From Hydrogenispora ethanolica (GTDB taxonomy: Bacteria > Bacillota > UBA4882 > UBA8346), in the NCBI RefSeq assembly GCF_004340685.1, contig NZ_SLUN01000026.1, positions 1-64,000 of the forward strand: a DNA stretch of 64,000 nucleotides, written 5' to 3'. Under the pieces are notes generated by a model. It was not told the origin of the DNA and did no database searches. It saw only the letters and a list, made by a program, of their open reading frames with translations. Positions within the stretch are counted from its first letter, which is position 1, and each line of letters begins with the position of its first letter. The position numbers and the translations under genes were made by a program. Shown here piece after piece: positions 43,570 through 51,517 of the stretch.

Positions 43570-44256
43570 ATGAAACGGGTTCTCATCATCGAGGATGAAT
43601 TGAGCATTGCCGAATTGGAGCGGGATTATTTCGAAATCAACGGCTTGGCCGTCGATATTGAGGAGCGGGGCGACCGCGGCAGCGAACGGGCCCGTTCCGG
43701 CGGGTACGACCTGATTGTGGTGGATCTGATGCTGCCGGGGGCCGATGGTTTTGAGGTCTGCCGCCAGATCCGGGCGGAGCTGGATATCCCGATCCTCATG
43801 GTCTCCGCAAAAAAAGAAGACATCGACAAGATCCGCGCCTTGGGACTGGGCGCCGATGATTATATCACCAAGCCGTTCAGCCCGGGCGAACTGGTGGCCC
43901 GGGTCAAGGCCCATCTCGATCGCTACCAGCGTTTGACCGGAGCCCGGGAGCGCCGCCCGGAATTGCGGATCCGGGGCCTTTTGGTCGAACCGCTGTCGCA
44001 CCGGGTCTACATCAACGGCCGCGAAGTCAGCCTGACGGTAAAGGAATACGAACTCCTCTCGCTGCTGGCCTCCAATCCCGACCGGCTCTTTCCCAAGGAA
44101 GAACTCTTCGAGCGGGTCTGGGGCCTGGACAGCTTGGGGGATCTGGCCACGTTGACGGTGCATATCCGCAAGATCCGCGAGAAGATCGAGGCTGATCCTT
44201 CCAACCCCCAGTATATCGAGACGGTCTGGGGCGTGGGCTACCGGTTCCGGGCGTAA
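43570..44256 (+). CDS. OmpR family response regulator
   Basis: A 228-residue regulator. The receiver domain (1-118) has E8-D9 acidic residues, phospho-acceptor D52 and the conserved Lys in DDYITKPFS. A winged-helix DNA-binding domain follows (128-226, LTVKEYELLSLLASNP then VHIRKIREKIE). Start ATG 43570 behind GGTGAAGGA. It probably controls the exported aspartic-protease-like gene downstream or the efflux operon upstream; the sequence does not decide. Confidence 0.9.
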   Translation: MKRVLIIEDELSIAELERDYFEINGLAVDIEERGDRGSERARSGGYDLIVVDLMLPGADGFEVCRQIRAELDIPILMVSAKKEDIDKIRALGLGADDYITKPFSPGELVARVKAHLDRYQRLTGARERRPELRIRGLLVEPLSHRVYINGREVSLTVKEYELLSLLASNPDRLFPKEELFERVWGLDSLGDLATLTVHIRKIREKIEADPSNPQYIETVWGVGYRFRA

Positions 44257-44635
44257 GAGGCGCCGCATCGGGCTGCAATTTGGAAACGGGGGCGAAACCG
44301 TTGTAAAAGAAGTTTTTATGGCCCGGCATGCGATGTGTTCTTTTCGGCTGGATCTCTTCAAGCACTATCCACCGTGCCTATTCGGTGACCTTGGGACCGA
44401 CCTTTTCCGAACACCACGTATCACCCAGCAGCCTTCCGGAACGGGAGGCGTTTCTTTTTAGGCAAAGTATCGCGAACCCGGAGTTTGGAAATGGTTTCCT
44501 TTTAGTTTAGGAATCCTTAAGAATTACTTTCGCGGGACGTAAGAAACGCAATTTATAATGAGATCGCCTGGCAATAAATATATTGCGACGGGCTTTGTCA
44601 GGCTATGAATACGGAAACTTGGGAGGATGAACACG
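44257..44635. other. intergenic region before the aspartic-protease-like gene
   Basis: About 380 bp with no credible gene. A 60-codon plus-strand frame at 44328-44510 lacks a ribosome binding site and family resemblance. The 3' part must carry the promoter of the next gene. No box was recognised with confidence. Confidence 0.5.
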
Positions 44636-46720
44636 GTGGCCAGAAAATTACGGTTGGGCATTATTTTGGCGCTGTTCTTCGTGGGGCTCGGCGCGGGTGC
44701 GGTTTTCGCCGCCGATGGGCCGCTATTCCGGATCGAAAATGAGAAGGCGACTCCGATCAAGGTGCCGCTATTATGGGATGAAAAAATCGCCATTCCCCTG
44801 GTCGAGGTGAAGATCGGCGCTCAAACGCTGCGCCTGGCGCTGGATACCGGGGCCGACCGGGTGACGCTGGCGCTGAATCCCGCGGCGCTCAAACGGCTGG
44901 ACGTCGAATTCCTCGACGACCGGAGCCGTTCCCTGGATGTCGGGGGCCAAAAGTACGTGGCCCGCAATTTCATCATCCCATCCGTCAAAATCGGCGCTCT
45001 GGAATTCACGCAGATGAAGGCCAGCGAGGAATTGCGCCAGACCGGACATTCCGACGACGGCATCATCGGCAATCAACTTTTGCAGGAGTTTCAGGTTTAT
45101 CTCGATTATCAAGCCTCGGTCATGGTACTGTATCCGAAAACCTCCGACCCGGAGTGCCTGCATTCCGAGGGCTGGATCAGGATGCCGTTTGACCATAGCA
45201 ACCTGGGAATCATTGTCCCGGCCAAGTTCCCCTGGAGCGACCGGCCGCTCCGCTTCTGCCTCGATACCGGGGCGGTCGGTAACGTTCAGGGACGCAGCAT
45301 GGGGCTGATCCGGCCGGAGGCGGTCCCCCAGGAGCAGCGGCGGAATTCCGGAGCAGGCGATTATCTTGAGACCAGCCATTTTTACCTCGGCGAATCCGGC
45401 GCGGACTTGGGTGCGATGGCATTTTATCTTTACGATTTCAAACAGCCGTCGGTGGACGGCTTCCTCGGCCATAATCTATTGAAAGATCACCAGCTATTGA
45501 TCGACTTCACCTATAATCTGCTGTACTTGAAACGGTCCGGCGATCCGGGGGAAGTGCAGCCGGACATCAGGACGATTCTGAGCGGCGGCCGGGTCGGCGG
45601 AGGCGGGGACGCCGGCACCCCGGTCGTAGTGCCCTTCGAATACCGCAAGCAAACCGTCCTGCTGCAGGCGCGCATCAACGACAGCCCGCAACCGTACTTA
45701 TTCTTGCTGGATACCGGAGCGGGGGCCACCATCGTCAGCCAAGCGGTGGCCGACGCGCTCCATTTGGAGAAACGAGCCGAGATCAAGGCCGCCGATGGCA
45801 CCGGAGCCTCCCAAAACGTCGCCCTGGTGACCTTGGAATCCTTGAGGATCGGGGCGGCGGAGGTGGAAAACTGCGGCGCGCTGGTCGTGGATCTGGGCCG
45901 GGTCCAAACCGACATCACCCGGGTCGACGGCATCATTGGCGGCAATTTCCTACAACTTTTCACCATCGGGATCGATTACGAACAGCAGCGGCTCACCCTG
46001 GCCCGGTCCGGTCCGGTTCCGGAGGCGGCGGGCTATCAACGGGTCGAGCTGCGCAAAGAACCGCTGGGATTGATTTTTGCCCGGCTGAAAATGGCGGGGG
46101 TGGCGGATCCGGTTGAGGTGGAGATCGATAGCGGCATGGACGGCGACAGCTATTTCATTTTTGGCTCCGAGATGCTCGAAAAACTGCGGCCGGCCTTAGG
46201 CTGCCCGCCGGTGCGGTCCAAGGGGACTACCCGCGGCGGAGCCTTCGGCGCTGCGGGCGGAACGCTGTCCCGGCTGGCAACGGCGGAACTCGGCGGGCTC
46301 CGTTTGCAATCCGTTCCGGTGGAATTCTCCGGAACGCAATCCCTGGTGGGGAATGAGTTTTTATCGCATTTCTCGGTGATCATCGACTATGCGGGATCCG
46401 CTATGTATCTGCGGCCGAATGAACGGCGCCAAATGGCCGGCAATATATATTCTTACGGCTTCGCCGTGAATCAAGGGACCGATGGAACATTACGAATCAT
46501 CGGCTTATGGGAGGGTTCGCCGGCGGAGCGCGCCGGTCTGAAGCTGGGTGATGAGATCGTCGGGTTCAGCGACGGCGCCAGGGAGCTTTCTTTGGCCGAA
46601 TACCGCTCCCGTTTTCAAGTCGCGGCGACGACAGCGGGTCCGTTGTGGGTCCGGATCCGGAATGAGAGCGGGGAGCGAATGGTGGAGCTGAAGAAAGCGC
46701 CGTTGTTGCCGGAGGGCTGA
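44636..46720 (+). CDS. exported protein with four retropepsin-like motifs and PDZ domain
   Basis: About 694 residues. A signal peptide (1-26, RLGIILALFFVGLGAGAVFA) is followed by four aspartyl-protease-like repeats with hydrophobic-D-T/S-G motifs at D70 (LALDTG), D210 (FCLDTG), D359 (FLLDTG) and D498 (VEIDSG). Each has a later G-x-x-G-x-x-L-hydrophobic segment (DDGIIGNQLLQ, VDGFLGHNLL, VDGIIGGNFLQ, QSLVGNEFLS). A PDZ domain ends the chain (GSPAERAGLKLGDEIVGFSD, about 630-690). Retropepsin domains act as dimers, so two internal pairs are conceivable. I use GTG 44636, nine bases past GGGAGG; ATG 44627 abuts that site. Four domains in one chain is unusual. Confidence 0.75.
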   Translation: MARKLRLGIILALFFVGLGAGAVFAADGPLFRIENEKATPIKVPLLWDEKIAIPLVEVKIGAQTLRLALDTGADRVTLALNPAALKRLDVEFLDDRSRSLDVGGQKYVARNFIIPSVKIGALEFTQMKASEELRQTGHSDDGIIGNQLLQEFQVYLDYQASVMVLYPKTSDPECLHSEGWIRMPFDHSNLGIIVPAKFPWSDRPLRFCLDTGAVGNVQGRSMGLIRPEAVPQEQRRNSGAGDYLETSHFYLGESGADLGAMAFYLYDFKQPSVDGFLGHNLLKDHQLLIDFTYNLLYLKRSGDPGEVQPDIRTILSGGRVGGGGDAGTPVVVPFEYRKQTVLLQARINDSPQPYLFLLDTGAGATIVSQAVADALHLEKRAEIKAADGTGASQNVALVTLESLRIGAAEVENCGALVVDLGRVQTDITRVDGIIGGNFLQLFTIGIDYEQQRLTLARSGPVPEAAGYQRVELRKEPLGLIFARLKMAGVADPVEVEIDSGMDGDSYFIFGSEMLEKLRPALGCPPVRSKGTTRGGAFGAAGGTLSRLATAELGGLRLQSVPVEFSGTQSLVGNEFLSHFSVIIDYAGSAMYLRPNERRQMAGNIYSYGFAVNQGTDGTLRIIGLWEGSPAERAGLKLGDEIVGFSDGARELSLAEYRSRFQVAATTAGPLWVRIRNESGERMVELKKAPLLPEG

Positions 46721-46844
46721 ACAGGCGTTTCCAAAACGGCTGTGTTAACGTGAACCAAGATGACCAGGCTGGAGTTCCCGCCATTCGCTTACCCCTGCCG
46801 CGTTTCGGAATCACTGGCCCGGGGCCGGGACAGGAGATCCGGCG

Positions 46845-47110
46845 TTGGGGATCCGATCGCCCGCGCCGGGGATAAACTCTTCCCAGCCGAGGGCGAAGTC
46901 ATCCTTCACGCGGGCGGACTGATCCGGCGCGCGGGAGAACTTTTCCTGTGCTCGGGAAGACTCTTCCGCCACCCGGGTCAGTTCAGCCGGGTCGTGGCCC
47001 AGATGGTCCGGGACTCCGCCATGTTTGCCCGGCCGGGGGCAGAACTTTTCCGGCGCTTGGGACAGCTTCAACGCCTTTCGGGAAGGTTCGCCCATCGTTC
47101 CGGCGAATAG
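46845..47110 (+). repeat. degenerate tandem repeat, 21-bp period
   Basis: About twelve 21-bp units of the pattern CGGCGCTTGGGACAGCTTTT plus C. One frame reads repeats such as RRAGELF, RHPGQFS, RRLGQLQ and RLSGRFA, ending at a TAG (47108-47110). No good ribosome binding site or conserved family supports a real protein, and both strands are open because of the repeat. It separates the aspartic-protease-like gene from the DUF1992 gene. Confidence 0.65.
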
Positions 47111-47146
47111 TGATTCAGGGGAAGAAACGGGAAATTTCATGAATCC

Positions 47147-47240
47147 ATGCGATGACATTGCCTGAATCGCATGATTTCTGAAACAACCGCTGAAACGTTC
47201 GTTATTTTCGGAAGTCATGGACCCGATGGCTTGATGCCTC
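47147..47240. mobile_element. small hairpin element, degenerate copy (family of 61268)
   Basis: The core CGCATGATTTCTGAAACAAC then CGTTCGTTATTTTCGGAAGT aligns with the element at 61268-61365. Differences in the inner stem (ATGATTTCTGAAA against TTTTCGGAAGTCAT) are G-T wobbles, so the fold is kept. The outer arms are eroded. It lies just upstream of the DUF1992 gene. Confidence 0.6.
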
Positions 47241-47263
47241 GGATACAATACAGGGGAGTTACG

Positions 47264-47596
47264 ATGAGCGATTTTTTTGAGATCCTGGCCGAGACCCGGA
47301 TCCGCGAGGCTATCGAGCGGGGGGAATTCGATAACCTGCCCGGCAAGGGCCAGCCGCTGCAACTGGAGGACCTCTCTCATGTCCCGCCGGAACTCAGAGC
47401 TGCCTATTCCCTGCTGAAGAGCAGCGGCTTCCTGCCGGAAGAGATGGAGCTGCAAAAGGAGCTCCTGACGCTGGACGATCTGATCGCCAAAAGCGTCGCT
47501 CCGGAAGACAAGTCCGCCCTGGCGAAACAGCGTCTGGAGCTAGATTTGCGCTACCGGATCCTGATGGAGCGGCGGGCGCGCGGATCCAAACGCTAG
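47264..47596 (+). CDS. DUF1992 (DnaJ-homologue-associated) protein
   Basis: A 110-residue protein matching the DUF1992 pattern: IREAIERGEFDNLPGKGQPL then PPELRAAYSLLKSSGFLPEE. The family is found alone in bacteria and attached to a J-domain in DNAJC28; its role is unknown. ATG 47264 follows AGGGGAG. Single-gene unit ending at a bidirectional terminator. Confidence 0.85.
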   Translation: MSDFFEILAETRIREAIERGEFDNLPGKGQPLQLEDLSHVPPELRAAYSLLKSSGFLPEEMELQKELLTLDDLIAKSVAPEDKSALAKQRLELDLRYRILMERRARGSKR

Positions 47597-47605
47597 GGAA
47601 CAATC

Positions 47606-47639
47606 AAAGACCCGTGGCGGAGTCGGCCACGGGTCTTTT
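47606..47639. terminator. bidirectional terminator
   Basis: AAAGACCCGTGGC / GCCACGGGTCTTT with a seven-base loop, ending TTTT on the plus strand and preceded by AAA-rich sequence. It serves both the DUF1992 gene and the convergent aminotransferase. Confidence 0.85.
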
Positions 47640-47655
47640 CCTCGGTCAGCGGCGG

Positions 47656-48846
47656 TTAACCTTTTAAGCCGAATTCCTCCGCCAGCTTGGTGAAGTAGGG
47701 CAGCGAGCCCACGATGGTCTCCCGGGAGACGCAATAGGCGATCCGGAAATAACCGGGACAGCCGAAGCCGGTGCCCGGGACCAGCAGGATATTGTATTTC
47801 ACGGCGGCCTGGATGAAGGCGACGTCGTCGGGGATGGGGCTCTTGGGGAAGAGATAGAAGGCGCCCTGCGGTTTGACCACATCAAAACCGATGCCGGTCA
47901 AATGATTGTAGAGCAGGTCGCGGCGTTCCTGATAGACTTCGACTCCAACCACCTCGCCCTGGAGTTCGGCGACGATCCGCTGCATCAGAGCGGGGGCGTT
48001 GACGTAGCCGAGCACCCGGTTGGCAAAGACCAGGCCGTCGAAGAGCAGGCCCGGTTCGGGATTGGCCGGACTCAAGGCCACATAGCCGATGCGCTCGCCG
48101 GGCAGGGCCAGATCCTTACTATGCGAGGTCACCAGCAGGCTATGCTCAAAGATTTTTAAAATGGACGGAACGGTGACGCCGTCGTAAACCAGACCGGAGT
48201 ACGGCTCGTCGGAGACCAGATAGATGGTGATTCCCAGTTCGGCTTCTTTCTTTTTGATCACTTCGGCCAGCTTGCGCAGGGTCGCTTCGGTATAAACCAC
48301 GCCGGTGGGGTTGTTCGGCGAATTGATCAGGATGATCTTGGTCCGGTCGGTGATGGCCGCAGCCACGGCGTCCGTGTCGATCTGAAAGTCGGGACGGGAC
48401 GGGACCACGGTCAGCTTCGCCTGGTGATTCTGGGCGTAAAATCCGTATTCCACGAAGTAAGGCGCGTTGACGATCACTTCATCGCCCGGATTCAACAAGG
48501 TCTTGAAGGCCACGTTCAACCCGCCGCCGGCGCCCACGGTCATGACCACATGGTTGGCGGTCAAATCCAGGCCGGTCTTCCGGCCCAGATAAGCAGCCAC
48601 CGCCGCCCGGCTTTCGGGGTATCCGGCGTTGCTCATGTATTTGTGCATGCCGGGAACGGGATGATTCGCCAATTCCCGCAGTCGCTCCTTGAAGGATGCG
48701 GGCGGCTCGAGGTCGGGGTTGCCGAGCGTGAAGTCGTAGACGTTTTCGGCGCCGTGGATCCGCCGGAGTTGGTCGCCTTCCTCGAACATCTTGCGGATCC
48801 AGGAAGAACGGGTCAGCGATTCGCGGACCGTATTGGAGATGGACAT
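47656..48846 (-). CDS. class I PLP-dependent aminotransferase
   Basis: A 396-residue fold-type I aminotransferase: NSPNNPTGVVYTEATLRKL, the PLP-aspartate region SDEPYSGLVYDG and the Schiff-base lysine in TSHSKDLALPGERIGY. This is the AspC/MalY-like branch that transaminates aspartate, aromatic or other amino acids. ATG 48846 follows GGAGGAAATGAC. The annotation as a general amino acid aminotransferase is safe; the exact substrate is not. Confidence 0.85.
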   Translation of the reverse strand: MSISNTVRESLTRSSWIRKMFEEGDQLRRIHGAENVYDFTLGNPDLEPPASFKERLRELANHPVPGMHKYMSNAGYPESRAAVAAYLGRKTGLDLTANHVVMTVGAGGGLNVAFKTLLNPGDEVIVNAPYFVEYGFYAQNHQAKLTVVPSRPDFQIDTDAVAAAITDRTKIILINSPNNPTGVVYTEATLRKLAEVIKKKEAELGITIYLVSDEPYSGLVYDGVTVPSILKIFEHSLLVTSHSKDLALPGERIGYVALSPANPEPGLLFDGLVFANRVLGYVNAPALMQRIVAELQGEVVGVEVYQERRDLLYNHLTGIGFDVVKPQGAFYLFPKSPIPDDVAFIQAAVKYNILLVPGTGFGCPGYFRIAYCVSRETIVGSLPYFTKLAEEFGLKG

Positions 48847-48880
48847 GTCATTTCCTCCTTATCAATGAATGGATCGTATT

Positions 48881-48993
48881 TAAAGCGTTGTGATGTGAAC
48901 ACAAAAGCTCAGAAAAGCAAGTGATAAAGTCGTTTTTTAATCCATTGAAAGGATGATTTCCGAATTTGAGGACTTTATCACATGGCTTTTTAA
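48881..48993 (+). repeat. dispersed GTGATAAAGTC element, copy D
   Basis: TAAAGCGTTGTGATGTGAACACAAAAGCTCAG, written here as its parts AAAGCGTTGTGAT and GAACACAAAAGCTCAG, then AAGCAAGTGATAAAGTCG and GACTTTATCACATGGCTTTT. It lacks the GAAGGTC hairpin of copies A and C. It lies upstream of the aminotransferase gene. Confidence 0.9.
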
Positions 48994-49089
48994 ACTGTAA
49001 GCGTCAGTCAATGGCGGACGGAACCGTTGCTATATATGTCGCACTAAATATTCTGAACAAAAAAACTTGGCGACATATTTTCCTTGCTG

Positions 49090-49178
49090 GATAAGATGAA
49101 ATAAATTCCACTCTTTACCCTTTTCCAGCCATGCTTTAAGGCTGGAAAAGCTGGTTCGATTATTTAATTCATCTTATC
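49090..49178. mobile_element. small inverted-repeat element (MITE-like), copy 2
   Basis: Arms GATAAGATGAAATAA (49090-49104) and TTAATTCATCTTATC (49164-49178) with one mismatch, and an inner stem CTTTTCCAGCC / GGCTGGAAAAG. The inner part is the reverse complement of that at 39653, so the two copies are in opposite orientations. Confidence 0.75.
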
Positions 49179-49219
49179 TATCGTTGCCGATCGCTTCGGA
49201 GAATGGCGCATTTGCCGTT

Positions 49220-49247
49220 CGTCCCGCCCAAACGGGACGGGGCATTT
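49220..49247 (+). terminator. terminator-like hairpin
   Basis: CGTCCCG / CGGGACG around CCCAAA, then GGGCATTTTTT. No gene is seen directly upstream on the plus strand, so it may be a relic or end an unrecognised transcript. Confidence 0.45.
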
Positions 49248-49337
49248 TTTATGTATATTTCCATAAAACCGCCGGTTATCCTTCCGGCGGTCCCCAAGTT
49301 CCGGATCGTTTTCCGGAATTTTCGGGTGGAAAACCCC

Positions 49338-49366
49338 TTTACAGGACAGTTAAAATACGCTATAAT
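49338..49366 (+). promoter_or_regulatory. tRNA-Leu promoter
   Basis: TTTACA (49338-49343), 17-bp spacer, TATAAT (49361-49366), 14 bp before the tRNA 5' end. Confidence 0.85.
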
Positions 49367-49380
49367 AAGTCTCACGACGT

Positions 49381-49467
49381 GCCGAAGTGGTGGAACTGGC
49401 AGACGCGCTGTGTTCAGGGCGCAGTGTCCGTAAGGGCGTGCGGGTTCAAATCCCGCCTTCGGCACCA
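49381..49467 (+). tRNA. tRNA-Leu (anticodon CAG)
   Basis: 87 nt including CCA. Acceptor stem GCCGAAG / CTTCGGC, D arm with GGAACTGGCAGACG, anticodon stem CTGTG / CGCAG around loop TTCAGGG (anticodon CAG at 49415-49417), a long variable arm (TGTCCGTAAGGGCG) typical of class II leucine tRNAs, and T loop GGTTCAAATCC. CCA is encoded. It stands alone with its own promoter and terminator. No integrase or duplicated 3' end was seen next to it. Confidence 0.97.
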
Positions 49468-49484
49468 TTCATTTTAGTAGATTA

Positions 49485-49519
49485 ACCTCCGTGATTTCAC
49501 GGGGGTTTTTGTTTTTTTT
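49485..49519 (+). terminator. tRNA-Leu terminator
   Basis: ACCTCCGTG / CACGGGGGT around ATTT, followed by a T-rich tail (TTTTGTTTTTTTT). Confidence 0.85.
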
Positions 49520-49529
49520 ACGATAGCCA

Positions 49530-50172
49530 GTGTCGGTTCCAGTGTGTTTTCGCCTGAAGGCGGGCAGGAAGTGAGTCGGCCACTCCCTGCACCCGGCCGC
49601 CAAGGGGACGATGCTTCCCCTTGGGTATCCCCGCAATGTCATCAAGCGATGATTCCATATCTTGGAATTCTAGTTTCAACGGTGCCTACATTGTAGACGA
49701 TATGCGGGCCAACCGGGACATGAATGCCCCGGCTACAAGATGTAAGCCTTCCGTGCTAATTTTCAGCAGAATATTTCATCCCATTTTTTAGGGCCTTTCA
49801 AGGTCCTTTCACCTTGTAGCCGGGTGATTTATCGCCCGGTCGGCGTTCAATTTCGTCAGCTAAATTTTTCCACGATCGCTTGATGACATTGCCCTGGCGC
49901 CGAGGGCTCGAATGCCCTTGGTAGCCTAGTTCACGAAAAACGAAGATCCGCAGAATGACGATTCGTTTCTCCCTGGGCTCCTTGGCACAGGATGAAGCTT
50001 TCTTGGAAAAGTACTTTTCCCGGACGCTGCTGAGAAAATGGAAATCTTTTTTTCGTGGTCCATTGCTGTCGGCTCCGGTGTGTTTCCGCCTGAAGGCGGG
50101 CAGGGAGTGAATCGGCCACTCTCTGCACCCGGCCGCCCAAGGGGACGATGCTTCCCCTTGGGTATCCCCTCC
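49530..50172. repeat. noncoding region with ~105-bp direct repeats and an 18-bp inverted repeat
   Basis: Two direct repeats (about 49530-49637 and 50065-50172) share CGCCTGAAGGCGGGCAGG, CGGCCACT, CTGCACCCGGCCGCC and the hairpin AAGGGGACGATGCTTCCCCT. Between them an inverted repeat GCAATGTCATCAAGCGAT (49633-49650) / ATCGCTTGATGACATTGC (49875-49892) encloses about 225 bp that includes palindromic CCGGGCGATAAATCACCCGG. No transposase gene is visible. The stretch 49520-50425 holds no credible protein gene. Confidence 0.75.
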
Positions 50173-50425
50173 AATTGCCGGTCCGTCCCTGGACCGGTTA
50201 GGTAAATGGACATTGATGGTTTGCCGCCGGCCTCCATTACCGGCGGCTTCCGGGCCGTTCCACGCTGTCGACGGCGGTGATTTCATCCGCCATCAACGCC
50301 GCGTCGCCGCCCTCCCTGGCGGCGGGTACGCAATGCAGCATTCGACCTTTGAAGGAATTGAATTGATCCTGTTTTTACCCTAGCGGTCAGCGCGAGGCTG
50401 ACTGGCGCGGCACCGGGTGGATGAG

Positions 50426-51238
50426 TCAATCGGAAGCCGTTTCCGTGTCGCGCAGATCTTTGAGCTGCGTCAGATCATCGACGGTGAGGGCGAAGGAAAA
50501 ACGGTATCCGGCGCTGACGGCGGTGGGCCGCAGGTCCGGCAGTTCGATATAGGGATGATCCAGGATCTCCAGGGCGGCTTCTCCCTTCCAGATGGGGGAG
50601 ACCATGACGTCGCGCGATTTGAGCTGGACCAATTCATGGACTGCCGGTTTTTGATGCTTGCCGGCGGTGAGCTCCGGGAAGTACCGCACGTTGACGGCCT
50701 TGGCGAAATTGGGGGTCGGCAGCGCATCGGTTAATTCCCTGAGCGTTACCCGGGCCTCGATCAGGCGGCGGTCCTTGACGGACAGGGTGGCGCCGAACTT
50801 GCCGCCGGGACCGATCGCGGGATTGGCTTTGGACGGCAGGCCGTAGGCCCGGGTGATCCAAGTGGCCCCGAATTGTTTGGGCCAGCCTTGAATCAGCCCC
50901 CGCATCAGCGAAACGTCCTGGTCGACCCAGATGAAGGGGCAGTAAGCCACCGGGGAGCCCTCAAATTCGGCGGACAGCAAGATAATGGTCTCGCGGTATT
51001 GGCTGCGGACCGGGTCCAGAAACTCCTCTTCCGTTTCGCTGGAGTATTGCCACTCGATAAAATAGGCGGCGCAGCGGTTCGAGGCCAGACTCAGCCCGGC
51101 CGGCAGAAAAGCCGCCGCGGCCTTTGGATCCGCCGCATACTCGACGGCCAGCGCATTCCCCACGTAATGCCACGGCGGCGTTGGCGCCAGGCTCGATGTG
51201 CCGCGCGGCGTCCGGGGCAGGGTATATCCTTTCAGCAT
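50426..51238 (-). CDS. acetoacetate decarboxylase family protein
   Basis: A 270-residue member of the ADC-like superfamily with the catalytic-lysine segment LIQGWPKQFGATWITRAYGL and conserved PFIWVDQD. True Adc enzymes split acetoacetate to acetone and CO2 using that lysine as a Schiff base; relatives act on other beta-keto acids or as aldolase-dehydratases. ATG 51238 follows GGAGGAAAATATC. No solvent-pathway partners (ctfAB) are adjacent, so the acetone role is unproven. Confidence 0.85.
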   Translation of the reverse strand: MLKGYTLPRTPRGTSSLAPTPPWHYVGNALAVEYAADPKAAAAFLPAGLSLASNRCAAYFIEWQYSSETEEEFLDPVRSQYRETIILLSAEFEGSPVAYCPFIWVDQDVSLMRGLIQGWPKQFGATWITRAYGLPSKANPAIGPGGKFGATLSVKDRRLIEARVTLRELTDALPTPNFAKAVNVRYFPELTAGKHQKPAVHELVQLKSRDVMVSPIWKGEAALEILDHPYIELPDLRPTAVSAGYRFSFALTVDDLTQLKDLRDTETASD

Positions 51239-51517
51239 GATATTTTCCTCCTTTGATTCAGCTTCATCATTTAACATGGCGACTCGCGCCGGACTCCGCC
51301 GGGGGTAGTCCGGCACCTTCCGTAGCTAATGGTAGCAAATCCGCCGGAGGTTGGATTGTAAAAAATTGCCGAATGGTTTGGCGGAGAGGGTTGACCGCCC
51401 GGTGTGGAAATTATTACTTTTATGAAGAGGGAAGATTGAAATAAGAAAACCGGCTCCCCAATGAAAAGGTGAGCCGGTTGAAGCTGCGATGTTCTACGGG
51501 CATCGTCGCTTGTGGCA

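Noticed and set aside
44328-44510. 60-codon plus-strand frame after the OmpR regulator
   Set aside because: No ribosome binding site and no similarity recognised.
49381-49467. tRNA-Leu as attachment site of an integrated island
   Set aside because: No integrase gene and no duplicated tRNA 3' end was seen on either side.
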